From assembly GCA_038277395.1 (NCBI GenBank), contig CM076190.1, positions 132,090,197 to 132,154,196 of the forward strand: a DNA stretch of 64,000 nt, given 5' to 3'. The notes below the pieces were generated by a model that worked only from the letters and a program-made list of their open reading frames with translations, searched no databases and was not told the origin of the DNA. Source of the DNA: Dryocosmus kuriphilus. Taxonomy: Eukaryota > Arthropoda > Insecta > Hymenoptera > Cynipidae. Positions 22,130 to 33,765 of this stretch are shown one piece after another. Numbering within the stretch: position 1 is the stretch's first letter; every line of letters begins with the position of its first letter. The position numbers were made by a program, and so were the translations under genes.

Positions 22130-25097
22130 TGATTCGTTTATTACTCTCCCTTACGGGTGTGAGGGCTCCGTTCCCTTTACATCCTTTACAATTTGACTTA
22201 ATCACTATACCTTATGCTTATCTTAACCTATTATCGTTTCATTATGTACATATTTTTAAACACTATCTTACTATCTATTATCTAATATCTAACAAGAGCA
22301 CGAGATATTCCAGGGCTTCCGTTTCCTCTTACCATTACAGTTCATGCTTTTCCAAGTCACGCAGCACTAATTTGCCCTCGTTTTTGGTTTTCTCCTCCCC
22401 CATACATCCTCTCTTCCCTTTTCTTTTCTAAGCTCTTCACCCAGTTTCCCCCTTGTCCACAACCGCTCCGTATCCAGATAACACTATCTGCCATGCTCCT
22501 TCCCCCTTCCTCTTCGCCTGTGCACCTCTCCAACACGTGCTCCCATGATTCCCTTTCGTACCTACATACCCTGCACATTTTCATTTCTTCACTCATCCAA
22601 TATTTACATTCATTCATGCCTTCACCTATTCTGAAACGTATCATCCTGGCCCAGCTGCACTCCTTTTTCAATTTCCCTAAATATTGTGGGACTCCTTCCA
22701 TCTTGACGAATTTATACCATTTATTATATTTTGACCCTATAATATTTTCCCAACTCTTCTCTTCCTGCTTCTTACTCATTTCCCCTTCAATTTCCTGCCA
22801 CTCCCACCCCTCGTCAACCATTCTCCATTCCTTTCTAACTTGCCATCTCTCTTCCTCCCTCTTTGAATGTTCCGTGTTACCTCTTCTCTCTCTATTTATT
22901 AATTCTTGTCGGCACACTTGTGATATTTTGCTACCCTTACCACTCTTAAGTTTTTCTTCGAAATTCCGGACAGTTTTTCTCTGCCTTATCACCAATTTCT
23001 CTCTCCCTGTTTTTTCTCTCAACATATAACCTGGGCAGTTCCAGCTTACTCCCATAACCCATCTCAGAAATCTTTCTTGCATGTTTTCTACGTTCTTGTA
23101 CTCCTTCCACCCCCATATATCCAATCCATAACACATTACTGATCATACCAGCGAGTCAAACAGCCATAATCTCATTTTCCAGTCCTCTTTGAATCTTCTT
23201 TTTCCAATCCCCCACACTTGACCCAACACCTTACTCGCAATTTCCATCCTTTTCTTCACCTGTAGCTCATTTGCACCTCCCTTTTGGGACCAAAATCCTA
23301 AATAACAAAATTCCTCCACCATTTCCACCATTTCTCCATTTATCTTCCATCCATACTTTACTTCATTCCTTATTTTTCTGAAACATACTATTTCTGTCTT
23401 CGTCACATTAATTGTCAAACCTTTCTCTCTCCCATACTCTTCGAATCTTTTCATTAGCAAGTTCATTCCATTTTCATTCTCCACTAGAAGCAACACATCA
23501 TCCGCGTACGCTAGTGGGTATATTCTTTTATTTCCTAGCAATGTACCTCCTTTACCATTCTTTCCCATTTTCTCTTCTAGGTCTGCTAACATTATGCTAA
23601 ATAACAATGGACCTCTCCCTGTCCAAAACTCCTCCCCTTTCTGTTCCCCGAACCTCACCCTTGTCTTTGTCTCCGTAAAGACCCCTTTCATCCTCTCAAT
23701 CAACTCTTCGTCGACCCCCCTTTCTTTCATTGCCTTTCATAAAATTTTCCTATTCACCGAGTCGAAAGCTGCCTTAAAATCTACGACGAGTGCAACTAGT
23801 TTTCCTTTCTTCTGTCCCAGGTTCCTGTTGACTAGATAATTCAGAACGAAAATGTTAGCCACTGTTCCCATCCCCTTCCTGAATCCTGTTTGATTGTGTG
23901 GAATACTTCCTTTCTCTTCTACCTGTTCTTTTAATCGCTTCCTAAGCACCTCCGCGTAAATTTGATATGTTACTGGCATGAGAGTGATTCCGCTGTAATC
24001 TTCCACTTTTCTACCTCTACCTTTCTTTAATAACGGAACTACCAAACCTGTTCTCCACTACTTGGGCCATCCTTCACCTCTCCATACTCTGCTACGTACT
24101 TCCCAGATCTCTTCTCTAATCTTTCTTCCTCCAAATTTCAACGCTTCATTCTCCATCCCATCCTCTCCTGTCGCCTTGTTTCTTTTTAACTTTTCAATTG
24201 CTTGATTCACCTCCTCTTTGGTCAACTCATTCCCCCCCCCCCCCCCCTTCCATTCCTCCCTCCTCCTTGCACTTTCTGTCTTCCCCCTTCACTTTGCTAT
24301 CCACGCCTCCTAGCAATTTCTTGAAGTTTTTCCGTCCATTCCTCCATATTTACCTCTTCATTGATTCCTTTCCATCCACACCTCTCTCTATTGATCACCT
24401 CACATTCTCTTCCTTCCTTTATTGCTTTCTCTACCTGCTCGATGTACCTCATCTTCTCCTCCTATCTTTTCACATCTAGTAATTTCTTCTCTTCCCTTTT
24501 CTTTCATTATATGCCTTTCTGTCTATCTCTCCTCTTCTCCAATCCTTTAACGATAATTTCATACGTTCTTTACTCTCTATACATTCCACGTCCCACCATC
24601 CCCTTTTCTCTCATCTTTCCTCCTCACTTGGCCTAATTTCTTCCAATATCTTCTCTACTCTTCCCTTTATCTTACACAGCCGTATATTCTCTTACTTTAT
24701 CAACTCCCCACTAGCCCATCTTTTCTTTGTTCCTTGTCGCTCCCTCCTTCTTCCTTCCCTCTCTTCTTCTCCCATTCCAACTTTTGAACGTTGCAGTTAC
24801 CGGGAAGTGCTCTGACCCTATTTCGTTCCCTACTTCCATTTTTCCAACTGCCTCCTTATCTTCTCCTCTGCCAGAATGTAGTCTATTACTGTTTCTCCTT
24901 TTCCTGCAAATGTAATCTCTCCTTCCTCATCTCCCTCCGAGTTCCCATTACAAATGTACCATCCTGTTTCTCCTAGAATTTCCAGCAGAGTCCTACCCTC
25001 CTGGTCCACCTGTTTATGTTTCGATTTTCTCCTAAAAGTCTCACTCTCTTCATCCCATATTTCCTCTCCCTGCTCCCCTGTCCAAGCATTCAGATCG
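22130..25097 (-). mobile_element. 5'-truncated LINE, family B, reverse orientation
   Basis: This is a LINE with its 3' end near 22130 (A-rich tail on the minus strand) and its 5' end at about 25097, inside the endonuclease. The 3' region shares GAGGAAACGGAAGCCC with the deleted LINE at 8860-10836. The 5' end abuts a small hAT MITE. The plus strand is strikingly C/T-rich because the element's coding strand is purine-rich. I found no TSD. Confidence 0.8.
22357..25097 (-). pseudogene. LINE family B ORF2 (partial endonuclease, RT, C-terminal domain)
   Basis: The 5' edge carries the endonuclease motif GDLNAWTGEQGEEIWDEE, followed by GETVIDYILAEEKI and a broken linker. From 24045 to 22357 a single reading frame runs with only two stops, at 23734-23736 and 23140-23142. 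It includes MVVPLLKKGRGRKVEDYSGI, GFRKGMGTVANIF, VVDFKAAFDSVNR, the catalytic block YPLAYADDVLLLVENENG and EEFCYLGFW. The C-terminal part has a Cys-rich motif (MCRVCRYERESWEHVLERC) typical of LINE termini. The final Gly of the usual GPLLFS/GSVLSP turn is altered. It is inactive as it stands. Confidence 0.85.
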
Positions 25098-25105
25098 CCT
25101 TTTTA

Positions 25106-25137
25106 CAAGGACGGATCCAGCCGTTGAGTCAGGTGGT

Positions 25138-25178
<41 letters not shown>

Positions 25179-25422
25179 CGCAAAGTCTAGGTCCAGCGAG
25201 AACTTGGAATGGCGCGAAAAATAAGTGAACGGATGTAACTTAATCCAGCTAGGATTAGTTTTCTTGTCATGTGTGTGTATTGTTCGTATTAAACGTGTTG
25301 GTGAGAGGCCATCCATCACACAAAATATTTTTTTTTTTTTTTAAACTTATCAATGGACGACCTTGGCCCAGCTCAGGGGGGTTCATGAACTCCATGACCT
25401 TAACCCCCTGGATCCGCCCTTG
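25106..25422. mobile_element. hAT-type MITE, 317 bp
   Basis: Terminal inverted repeats CAAGGACGGATCCAG at 25106-25120 and CTGGATCCGCCCTTG at 25408-25422 match at 14 of 15 positions. Flanking octamers CCTTTTTA (25098-25105) and ACTTTTGA (25423-25430) match at 6 of 8, consistent with a decayed 8-bp hAT duplication. It has no coding capacity. A 40-G homopolymer lies inside. Confidence 0.75.
25138..25177 (+). repeat. (G)40 homopolymer
   Basis: Forty consecutive G residues lie inside the small hAT MITE. Such a tract can form G-quadruplexes and is prone to length errors in sequencing, so its exact length may be unreliable. Confidence 0.95.
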
Positions 25423-25430
25423 ACTTTTGA

Positions 25431-26880
25431 ATATATTTTCTCCGCATCAGAAAGTAGAATTAAACCGCATTCAAAATGCTAATACTTTTAAATACTTTTC
25501 AATCCGCTGTTCGTTGCTTAGCTTGCTTCCATTCAGCATCAAATAGTCATTATAAAACCTCTCTGAATGCTATAAACTCATGTTGTGGGAAGTGAAAATT
25601 TATAATGAAACATGGTTGCATGTCGTTCTTGATGCTACAAGAAATGCATGTCTACGAATAGTTTTTAAAAACGATATGACAATGCAGAAGAATAATTTAA
25701 CGGTAAAATTAAAATTGTGTACTTTTCCGATTGTTGCATTCTAAAATCGTCGGTTAAATTTCTTTCACCAATTAGTGGAAAAAAGTGATTGTTTCTGAGA
25801 ATAATCATAAGTATCAAAAAATATTTAAAAACATTAAATACAAAAGGTTCCGTTGAACACAAACGGCTGCAAATCTTTTGTGTCACGTAAAATATGAGCC
25901 TTTATTATAGCTAAAATTTTCAGAACTTTCGATATTTCTTTGGCAGTTGTAAAAATGCTAATAAACAATTAATACAAATGAATAAATGTAAGCTGCGTTC
26001 ATTGTATGGGGTTGCAACCACGATACAAAACTTTTGTTCCTATTTCGATGCTATTTTGTAATAAAAATGGCAGCGTCGGCGAAAAAAGTGTTATATATAA
26101 TGTTGCGTTAAACTGAAATAGTTGCATATGAACGTGAATATGTTAAACTGTTTTTGCGTTCATTAGTTCAATTCGCAGAATTTTTGTAATTTTTTTAAAC
26201 AAATTGCATGAAAAACTTAAACAAATGAGAAGAAAACTAAGTTCCGTAACTTTAACATGGTTGCAAACTTATTGCAGATTGTAAAACATTATTACTAGCG
26301 GTATTCCCAGTTTACAGAACTTCTGCAATTCTCAGTGCAAAAATGTAGCACTAAAGTTTTCTTCTTCAATTTAAACAAGTTCCGTTCATCGCAGGCGTCA
26401 GCAAAATTTTATAGATTGTTTTCATTCATGCTCTACTATACCATTGAAGTTTGAGAAATTTTGGAATTGAAGTGAATTGATCGTCTCCACCGACTGGCCT
26501 ATGAAATGAAAGAAGATAGATTAGTGCAAAATTAATACTTGTATTTCCCTACTAACTTCCAATAGCTTCTAAATACTTGTTTTGAAGTGACGTTATTATT
26601 TCAATAAAATTTAAGATGTTACAGGACGGGTATAGAGTGAGAAGGAGGTGGGTATGGTGAAGGGGAGCAGTTTAGGCGGTTAGCAGGTGTAGAAAGGTGA
26701 AAAGAAGTGGATGAGGGTGATAGAAAGCTGGAGTGAAACTAGAAGTACAAATGGAAGTGAAGGCGGGTGTAGAAAGGAAAAACGGTGGTTGAAGAGTGAG
26801 TAGTGAGGAAGGGACGGTAACAGTTGTTAATTCTGAAGTTGGCGTAAAGTTGGCTTAAAGTTGACGAAAAAAGTTGATCA
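25431..26880. other. unassigned AT-rich DNA, then a purine-rich stretch
   Basis: Positions 25431-26620 are AT-rich with no recognisable gene. Positions 26625-26830 are G/A-rich (GTGAGAAGGAGGTGGGTATG and similar), a composition like LINE family B leaders, but no protein match was seen. Confidence 0.4.
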
Positions 26881-26989
26881 CCAACTAGTTGAACTACAAC
26901 TCTAGATATCTGGGTACTATTTGGATTCACACTGTAGTTTATACATATAATTATCCATTTCAAGAGGGCGTAGCGCCGCCCGCCATGAC

Positions 26990-29900
26990 AAAACTACTTC
27001 TTTTAACTAAGGATTATTTGCACGGATGGGAAGTAAGCATACTTCATGAATCGGACGTCGATGACTATCTTTAGCCGTTTTTACGGTGACTACTCTTACT
27101 CGATTGTCTCTATCGGGAAAGCATTCAGTTATTCTCCCTAATGGCCATTTAGAAGATGGGATATTCGGGAGTTTCATAAGCACCATGCCTCCGATTTTGA
27201 TATTAACTTTGCCTTTTGCTATTTATACCTTTGTTGTAAATTTTGATAATACTCAACATACCTACCTTTCCAAAAATGTCCAGTTACACGTTGAGTAATT
27301 TGCCATCGGAGAGCAAGATTTTCCTTGAGTTCTAGAATTGAGGGTTCAGGAATAGAAATAAGTGGATCTTCAATTAAAAAATTGTCCAGGAGAAAGATAG
27401 GAGAAATCATTGGGATCACTCGAATTTGTCGCTATTGGTCTAGAATTTAGACAACCTTCTATCTGAAAAAGAATAACAGTTAGCTCTTCGAAAGTAAGAG
27501 TAAGATTGTTAGCGCTACTCTTAAAATGCGTTTGGAAGCTTTTTACTCCAGCCTCCCAAAGACCTCCAAAGTGAGGAGCCGAAGGAGGCATAAAGTGCCA
27601 CTTAACAAAATCCTTTTCTAGAAAATTTTTGATGTTATCATCGGCCGCTACTATTTCAAAGGAGCGTTGCAATTCGCGATCGACTCCTTGGCAATTCGTT
27701 CCATTATCATTATACAAATCAGAGGGTAAACCGCGACGTGAATTGAAACATTTAAAGGCTGCTAGAAAACCTTCTGTAGTGCAGTCACTGACCAACTCTG
27801 TATTGCTTTAACTTCAAGACATACAAATAGTGCAACACAAGACTTTTGCGACTAATAACCACGGCCTTTACCTTGTCTCACTTTAAAAGCACAATCGTAA
27901 TCTAGACCTGTGTGTTGGAAACACCTAGAAGGAGTGACTCTTGCGACTGGAAGATCCCTCATTTGTTGTGATGGTCTTTCAGCTCTCTATCGAGCGCAAA
28001 TTACGTAATTTTTTATAAGATGTCGAACGAGATTTCGAGCACCCTTGATCCAAAAGCTTTGTCTCAATAAATATTGCTTTAATTGAGATCCTCCATTAAG
28101 TGCTCTTAGATGAGCTTGAATAGCGATCAATTCTGAGCATCAACCTTTGGGTAAAATCCCCGGATGCTTTGCATCAAAGGATATCGGAGCGTTTTCTAAA
28201 CGACGTTCAACGTGTAATAAGCCTTGTTCATCAAGAAAAGGGTTGAGCGTTTTTAAAGCGCTTAGTTTTAGAATTTCATCCCTTTCGCGAAGAGCTTTTT
28301 TTCCCCTTCTAAACTCAGTATGCTGAGTTTCTTTTAGCCGATAAAGCCTGGCTTGTGAAAGATAATTAGGTTCAGCGGTTACTATTTCCCTAAGTTTGAT
28401 TTTAAGTAGGCTGGACAAATTATTATCTTTTTTGAAAGGTCCTGTTTGCAGAGAATAAAATTAAGAGTGCAGTATGACGTGACTCTAAACAGTTTTGGTC
28501 GAGAAGAAGTTTTTCGCGATAACTGACTAAGTGAAGAAGTGGGAAGATCTGCTACACAAGTACGAACTTTTGGCATTTTTCCTTCCTTAATGTATTTGGT
28601 AGATGGAGTTTCTGGTATTAGTGTTGACCATTTGACAGAATAGCATTTCAACCAATGGGGTCCATACCACCACGATTCATTATCAATAATCTCTGATCGA
28701 GAGAAACCCCTAGATTCAGAATCTGCTGGATTTTCAGCGGTGGGAACGTATCTCATTTCACAGTCGGAGTTTTACTTTGTATCTCTGCCACCACCGATAG
28801 GCGACAAAAGAGGGCCAGGTTGATGATCCTTTTTTGAGGCAGGCCAAAACAGTTGAAGAGTCTGTCGATCCATACATAGGATTAAGGTCTTTTACTACCT
28901 TTTGAATTAATTTTGATAGAAGGACTGCAGCAAAAAGCTCTAGACGGGAAATTGGAACAGTATCTGATGGAATTACTTTAGATTTAACTATAAGAAGTGT
29001 TATATGCTGATCAGCAAGGTCTCGTAAAATTCTTATGTATACTATTGCTCCGTACACTTTCACGGAAGCATCAGTAAATCCGTGTAGCTCACAAACTGAT
29101 TTATTTCACATTTGCTCTGTCCATCGAACAATCTTAAGATCCTTTAGTAATGAAAGGTCCAAGTAATAATTCTTCCATTGATCCAGAAGATCATCGGGTC
29201 ATTTTGCATCGCACTCTAATTTACGCAGCCAGAGTTCTTTCATTAGGATATTTACCAAAAGAACTATAGGGCTTACCCATCCCAATGAATCGTTTACAAT
29301 CTTGGGATATCTGAAAGTACTATTCTTTCAGTTCTTACGAATGGATCTACTGTAGAAATTTTAAATTGGGAAATATCCTTTTGGGCATTCCATTGTAAAC
29401 CTAGAACTGCTCTACTTTCAGTTTCTTCTTGTGAAAAACTGATCGTATTATTATCCGAGAGATCGTGAGAGTTGTTTAGTACTTTGGGTTCATTAGAAGC
29501 CCATTTTTGAAGGCAAAACCCTCCACTAGCGAGAAGTTTATCCAACTCGAGGACCTTTAGAACGGCAGAATTTAAGTCATCTACTCCAAACGGTAGGTCA
29601 ACAACATAAAAATCACGTTCCAGGATTTGTTTTGCTAAAGTATACTTAGTTCCTTTATCCTCGGCTAATTGTTTTAAAAACACGGTTGGCTAAATAAGGA
29701 GCTGAGGCAGTACCATAATTTACACTGAGAAGTTGTAAATGAGAAATACTTTAAAACGGGTCACGTCTATGCAGGATACGTTGGTAGTCTACACATCACG
29801 AGAGTCAACTAATATCTGTTGGAACATTTTGAAGGTATGGGCCAACGATAGGTATTGATAAGAACGCCATCGTCGAATGATAGTCGGAATGTCAGCTTGA

Positions 29901-30450
29901 AGCTTCGGGCCTACCTCTAGTTGATCATTGAGTGATTTTCCAGAGGATGTAGGGGATGACGCATTGAAAACTACGCGCAACGTGTAGTACTAATTGATTC
30001 CCGGATTACAGGATGATGCGGTAAATATACCGGCTTTAAATTAGAATCTTTGTTCTCAAAAGGATTTTTAGTTTCTCGCATATGTTCTAGTTGTTCATAT
30101 TCCATTAGGAATTTATTTTATTTGCGCTCTAATTCTGGATCATCTTTCAACCGACACTCAGTTCTAAACATCATAGCTTTAGCAATGTCAAACGACTCCC
30201 TAAAAGCCTCTTGACTATCTTTCTTGAATGGAAGACACACGACATATCTACCATCTAGATTGCGCGTATTTGTCTCGCGAAAATGTTCCTCTCATTTCTG
30301 CTCATTTTTGGTGAGATGAATTTTGTCAAAAACTTCTTCGAGTTCCCAAAAACGAATAAGGTTTTTCTCCAGATCTTCTATAGAAACACAAGTATGCATT
30401 ATATTTGCAGTGTTCGCTAAAAAAGTACAATTTCGCAAAGATCTGAAATA
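26990..30450 (-). pseudogene. BEL/Pao LTR-retrotransposon pol relic
   Basis: The domains run in canonical BEL/Pao order on the minus strand. The upstream region has IEDLEKNLIRFWELEEVFDK and YLPHHPVIRES (about 30400-30000). RT blocks are RVVFNASSPTSSGKSLNDQL (29980) and FYVVDLPFGVDD (about 29600), where the catalytic YVDD reads YVVD. The RNase H-like part has PISRLELFAAVLLSKL and RYVPTAENPADSESRG (29063-28600). The integrase zinc-binding side has LLHVERRLENAPISF (about 28200). The integrase core has NDNGTNCQGVDREL and PPSAPHFGGLWEAGVKSF (27795-27500). The C-terminal DUF5641-like part has WPLGRITECFPDRDNRVRVV (about 27150). Stops and frameshifts are frequent. Gag and both LTRs were not found. 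Confidence 0.9.
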
Positions 30451-30489
30451 ATCCAACTAAAGATTGTTGATTGTATAGTAAAGTCATCA

Positions 30490-30800
30490 GAAGGTTGTAT
30501 GTTGTTTTTTCGCATCTGCAATTCTATAAAGAAACCTGGTTTTTCACAACACCTCTATCGATAATCAGCTTTTCCCTATCTGCGGAGCGGGACTAAACAA
30601 GGTGTTTCAACCCTGGGATGGAAAAATTCAATTAGCACAGGTTTCTTCTTGTTTTGCTGTTTGTCAAAAAAAAAGAGAGAGCGACAGAGTCCGTCGGTAG
30701 GGTCGAGTAGTAGTGATTGTGGCGCCACCAACGCCACCATAACGAAACTCGACATCTTTCTTCTAGACTAGTCTACTCTCGGTCCCGTCCGTCCCCCCCT
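30490..30800 (+). repeat. dispersed repeat R2, copy 1 (mate at 61325-61620)
   Basis: Direct similarity to 61325-61620 covers about 290 bp: TTCGCATCTG-A-TCTATA, GCGGGAC-AAA-AAGGTGTTTCAACCCT, GTCGAGTAG-AGTGATTGTGG, CGCCAC-AACGC and TCTAGAC/TTAGTCT. No coding was seen. It could be an LTR or leader of an unidentified element. The two copies differ at many positions. Confidence 0.75.
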
Positions 30801-31079
30801 CGGTCCAGTCTAGTCTCTCGCGCTCCTACTCTAGAGATACTGAAAATCGGATTTTCAATAGAGTTCTTGTGAAAGGTAATATGCGTTACTCGGAATGGAA
30901 CATACTATTGACCTTGCAATGGCTCTCCAGATTCGTAAAGAGGGATTGGTACCAATCCGAAATGTAGAATATTGATATTAAATGGACCAACAAATAGTTC
31001 ATTTGACCGAAAAGCCGCTTAAGTTAATCACCATATTCAAACATCGGTCACCTGAGATTACATCATTGCCTACTATTAG
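30801..31079. other. unassigned DNA
   Basis: A short intervening stretch between repeat R2 and the segmental duplication. Nothing was recognised. Confidence 0.4.
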
Positions 31080-31633
31080 AGCATAAAATATGAAATTGAT
31101 ACAGATAAAGTGTAAAAAAATTGCAGAATCTTTGAAGGATATAGTAAGGTACAATCCCTTAGATTAAAACGAGTGGAAATCAAATAAATGGTAAGAAGAA
31201 GTCAAGCTGTTGAAGGTTACATTATAAAGATTGAATATCTATAAAATATCATTGTAACATTATTTAGAGTGCTCATAAACCACAAATCAAGATAAATTGT
31301 AAAATTTTAAATGTTATTTAAAACTCATGTTTGGAAATAAAATTTCAAAGCAGAAATGAAATATTTATTCAAGAGAAAATTTTGTAGGTTAGGAATCAAA
31401 AAGAGGAAATTACATGGAAATATCATTGTTTACCCACTTGAATAATTAAGATCCCGAAGTTCTTTCGACATTTTATATTAACCACAATTCTATCGCAAAT
31501 TTATAAAAATCTCTTTTTTCTCATAAGAAATATGTGTAAAGCATTATGGTCTTTTCGCAACCCCTAAATATCAACTGTTTTCAAAAGAACAAACCACATG
31601 CGTTTTTTTTGTGTTACCTCATAAATCTGGGGC

Positions 31634-32944
31634 CAGAGGCGGCGAACATAGGGGGGAAGTACTTTTTGCCCCCCTCCCAAAAAAAATTGGGGTGGGGCGT
31701 GCCCTCAAAATATTTCAGAAAGCAAAATTGGTATTAGAAAATTCATTATATTGTTCGATAGGTTGATAATCTTAATCCCGTAATCTACACTTTTTAACTA
31801 AAAACATAATATACGGGTCATTAGAATTGAATTTTCCCGTGCAAAATGTTCGGAAGAGGAAGCTTCCTCTGATGGGAAAGTTCCCGTAACGCCGTAATGA
31901 CGGACAATTCTCATGTCATTTTTCAATTCGAAGTACCATTCCCGTGGTACAAGCTATAGTAACATAACTAAAAAGTAATTTATCGAATAGTTTGTAGACA
32001 TATAATTGTAGTGTTGAAAATTAGGTTGTTTCTCCAAAAATGGATCCCTTAATAGTGCGAATACCGCCTCCATCAATTAAGGCAACACATCAAGATAATC
32101 AACGAGAATCTGACAGTGATGTGCTACATAATTGCTCGCAAATTGGAAGGCTTCTGAATTCGACCCAAGTGATTATGACAGTGATGTGCAAAGTAGTTCG
32201 AAATCATAAAAAGCTACTAGAAAATCTTTCTGAAGTTTTAGAGAAGAATGGAAAAGAACTTATACATGGCTCATTCACGATAAAGACAAGGATCTGGCTT
32301 TTTGCAGTACATGCAAATCAGCTTCGGAAAAAGACCTTTTGTCTTTTAGCACAATATCAGGAAACACTTTCATACGCACTGGATTCTTTAATTGGCAAAA
32401 TGTAATAGCTAGATTCCAAAAAAATGAAAGTTTTGGCACTCATCAAGAAGCTGCTCTAGAAATCACATGTTCGCAAAATAAAATTATTGTTGTTGAAAGT
32501 TTATCCAACGAACTACTGAGGCAAACTCAAGAAAATCGCACGTGTTTGTTGAAAATTACTTCAACTTTACGCTACCTAGTGGTTCAAAACATCCCAATCC
32601 GTGGTCATACTGATGAAAAGAGTAATTTCAATTGTTTGTTGCAACTGAGAGCCGAGGACTCATCAGAACTTTGAGTCGTAAAGTTTTGCGTCTACTGATC
32701 GAAGAAATAAAGGAAGCAAAGTATTATTCTTTGATGGGTGATGAAACTCGCGATGCGGCATCTAAAGAACAGTTTAGCTTTTGTGTCAGGTAATTTAATA
32801 CTTCTGAACAATTTTAATCCTAATTATGTACATTATTTTACTTCCGATTCTTAAATCCCCCTCCTCTCAAAGTGAAATTTTATTTGTAAAAGTTACGAAA
32901 TTTGTGCCCCCCCCCCCAATATTTTTTAGAAGTCTCCGCCTCTG
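31634..32944 (+). mobile_element. hAT element, non-autonomous, with TIRs and TSD
   Basis: Ends CAGAGGCGG (31634) and CCGCCTCTG (to 32944) are inverted, with G/C-rich sub-terminal runs. Flanking octamers TCTGGGGC (31626-31633) and TCTGCGGC (32945-32952) match at 7 of 8, as expected for a hAT 8-bp target duplication. The 1311-bp element retains only the first part of a transposase gene. Confidence 0.9.
32040..32794 (+). pseudogene. hAT transposase, N-terminal part (zinc finger MYM-type 1-like)
   Basis: The N-terminus is MDPLIVRIPPPSIKATHQDN. After a frame change a zinc-finger-like block appears (LAFCSTCKSASEKDLLSF), then TGFFNWQNVIARFQKNESF and GTHQEAALEITC. Near 32690 the frame changes again to VLRLLIEEIKEAKYYSLM and GDETRDAASKEQFSFCVR, the first catalytic Asp region of hAT RNase H-like domains (DET...SKEQ). 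It stops at TAA 32792-32794, where AG/GTAATT could be a former splice donor. The rest of the catalytic domain and the dimerisation domain are absent. Confidence 0.8.
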
Positions 32945-33765
32945 TCTGCGGCAGGGGGGCTTTTGACATCTTATGCTAACCGTAATTCTATCGCTTGATA
33001 AAAACATCTTCCTTCTCATACGAAATACGTGTAAAACTTTAGTCTTTTAGCAACTCCTAAATATCAGTTGTTTTCAAAACAACAAAATACATGTTTTATG
33101 TGGGGGTACCTCACAAATCGGGGGCGGGGGGTCAGAGTATGGAAAAAAGTCGGACTGGAAAGGAAACTTCTAAGGGACTTCTGAGTAAAAATTGCAAGAT
33201 GATTTACTGCTGATAATAATAACTTTTTAATTCTACACAGTTCTGTTAGAATAATAATAATAATATGTTATAATGATAAGAGGTTACAATAATAATTCAT
33301 TATAATAATTAATAATAGGTTATAATAAAAATAGTTTATAATTAGATTGTTGAAACATCAGATCAGAAGTCGTCATATACACTAATCTAACCGACACTAA
33401 CACTCTTGTAAGCACTGAAAGGTCTAGATGGTAACTTTGGATTAAAATGTCGATAAAATCCCCCAGATTACGAACATCCAGTTATACTTTTTCGAAAACT
33501 TGGTCAGTAATTGTATGAGCAAATTTTTTATACTGAATATGTTCTTAAATGCGTGTTCAAATAATTACAGACCAACTTGTTGAAAAAGTGCTCTGGATAT
33601 TCATAATGAGGGGTCTTTTCTCGATATCTAAATCCCAAGTTACCGTCTAGACCGCTCAGTGCATACAGAAGTGTCAGTGGCGACTAAATTACAACTATTA
33701 TTCTTTAATTGGTGCGCCCGTATACAGATTCTTCATTTGTGCAGAGGCATGAGCCAGAGTGTATT

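Larger units (their letters stand above)
31463..33130. repeat. about 170-bp tandem duplication split by a hAT element
   Basis: The unit at 31463-31625 (GACATTTTATATTAACC, TCATAAGAAATATGTGTAAA, GCAACCCCTAAATATCAACT, GTTACCTCATAAAT) is repeated at 32961-33125 (GACATCTTATGCTAACC, TCATACGAAATACGTGTAAA, GCAACTCCTAAATATCAGTT, GGTACCTCACAAAT). Duplication copy 1 has only one such unit (about 1400-1560). The hAT element sits at the end of the first unit, so the tandem doubling may predate it or have been created with it. Confidence 0.75.
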
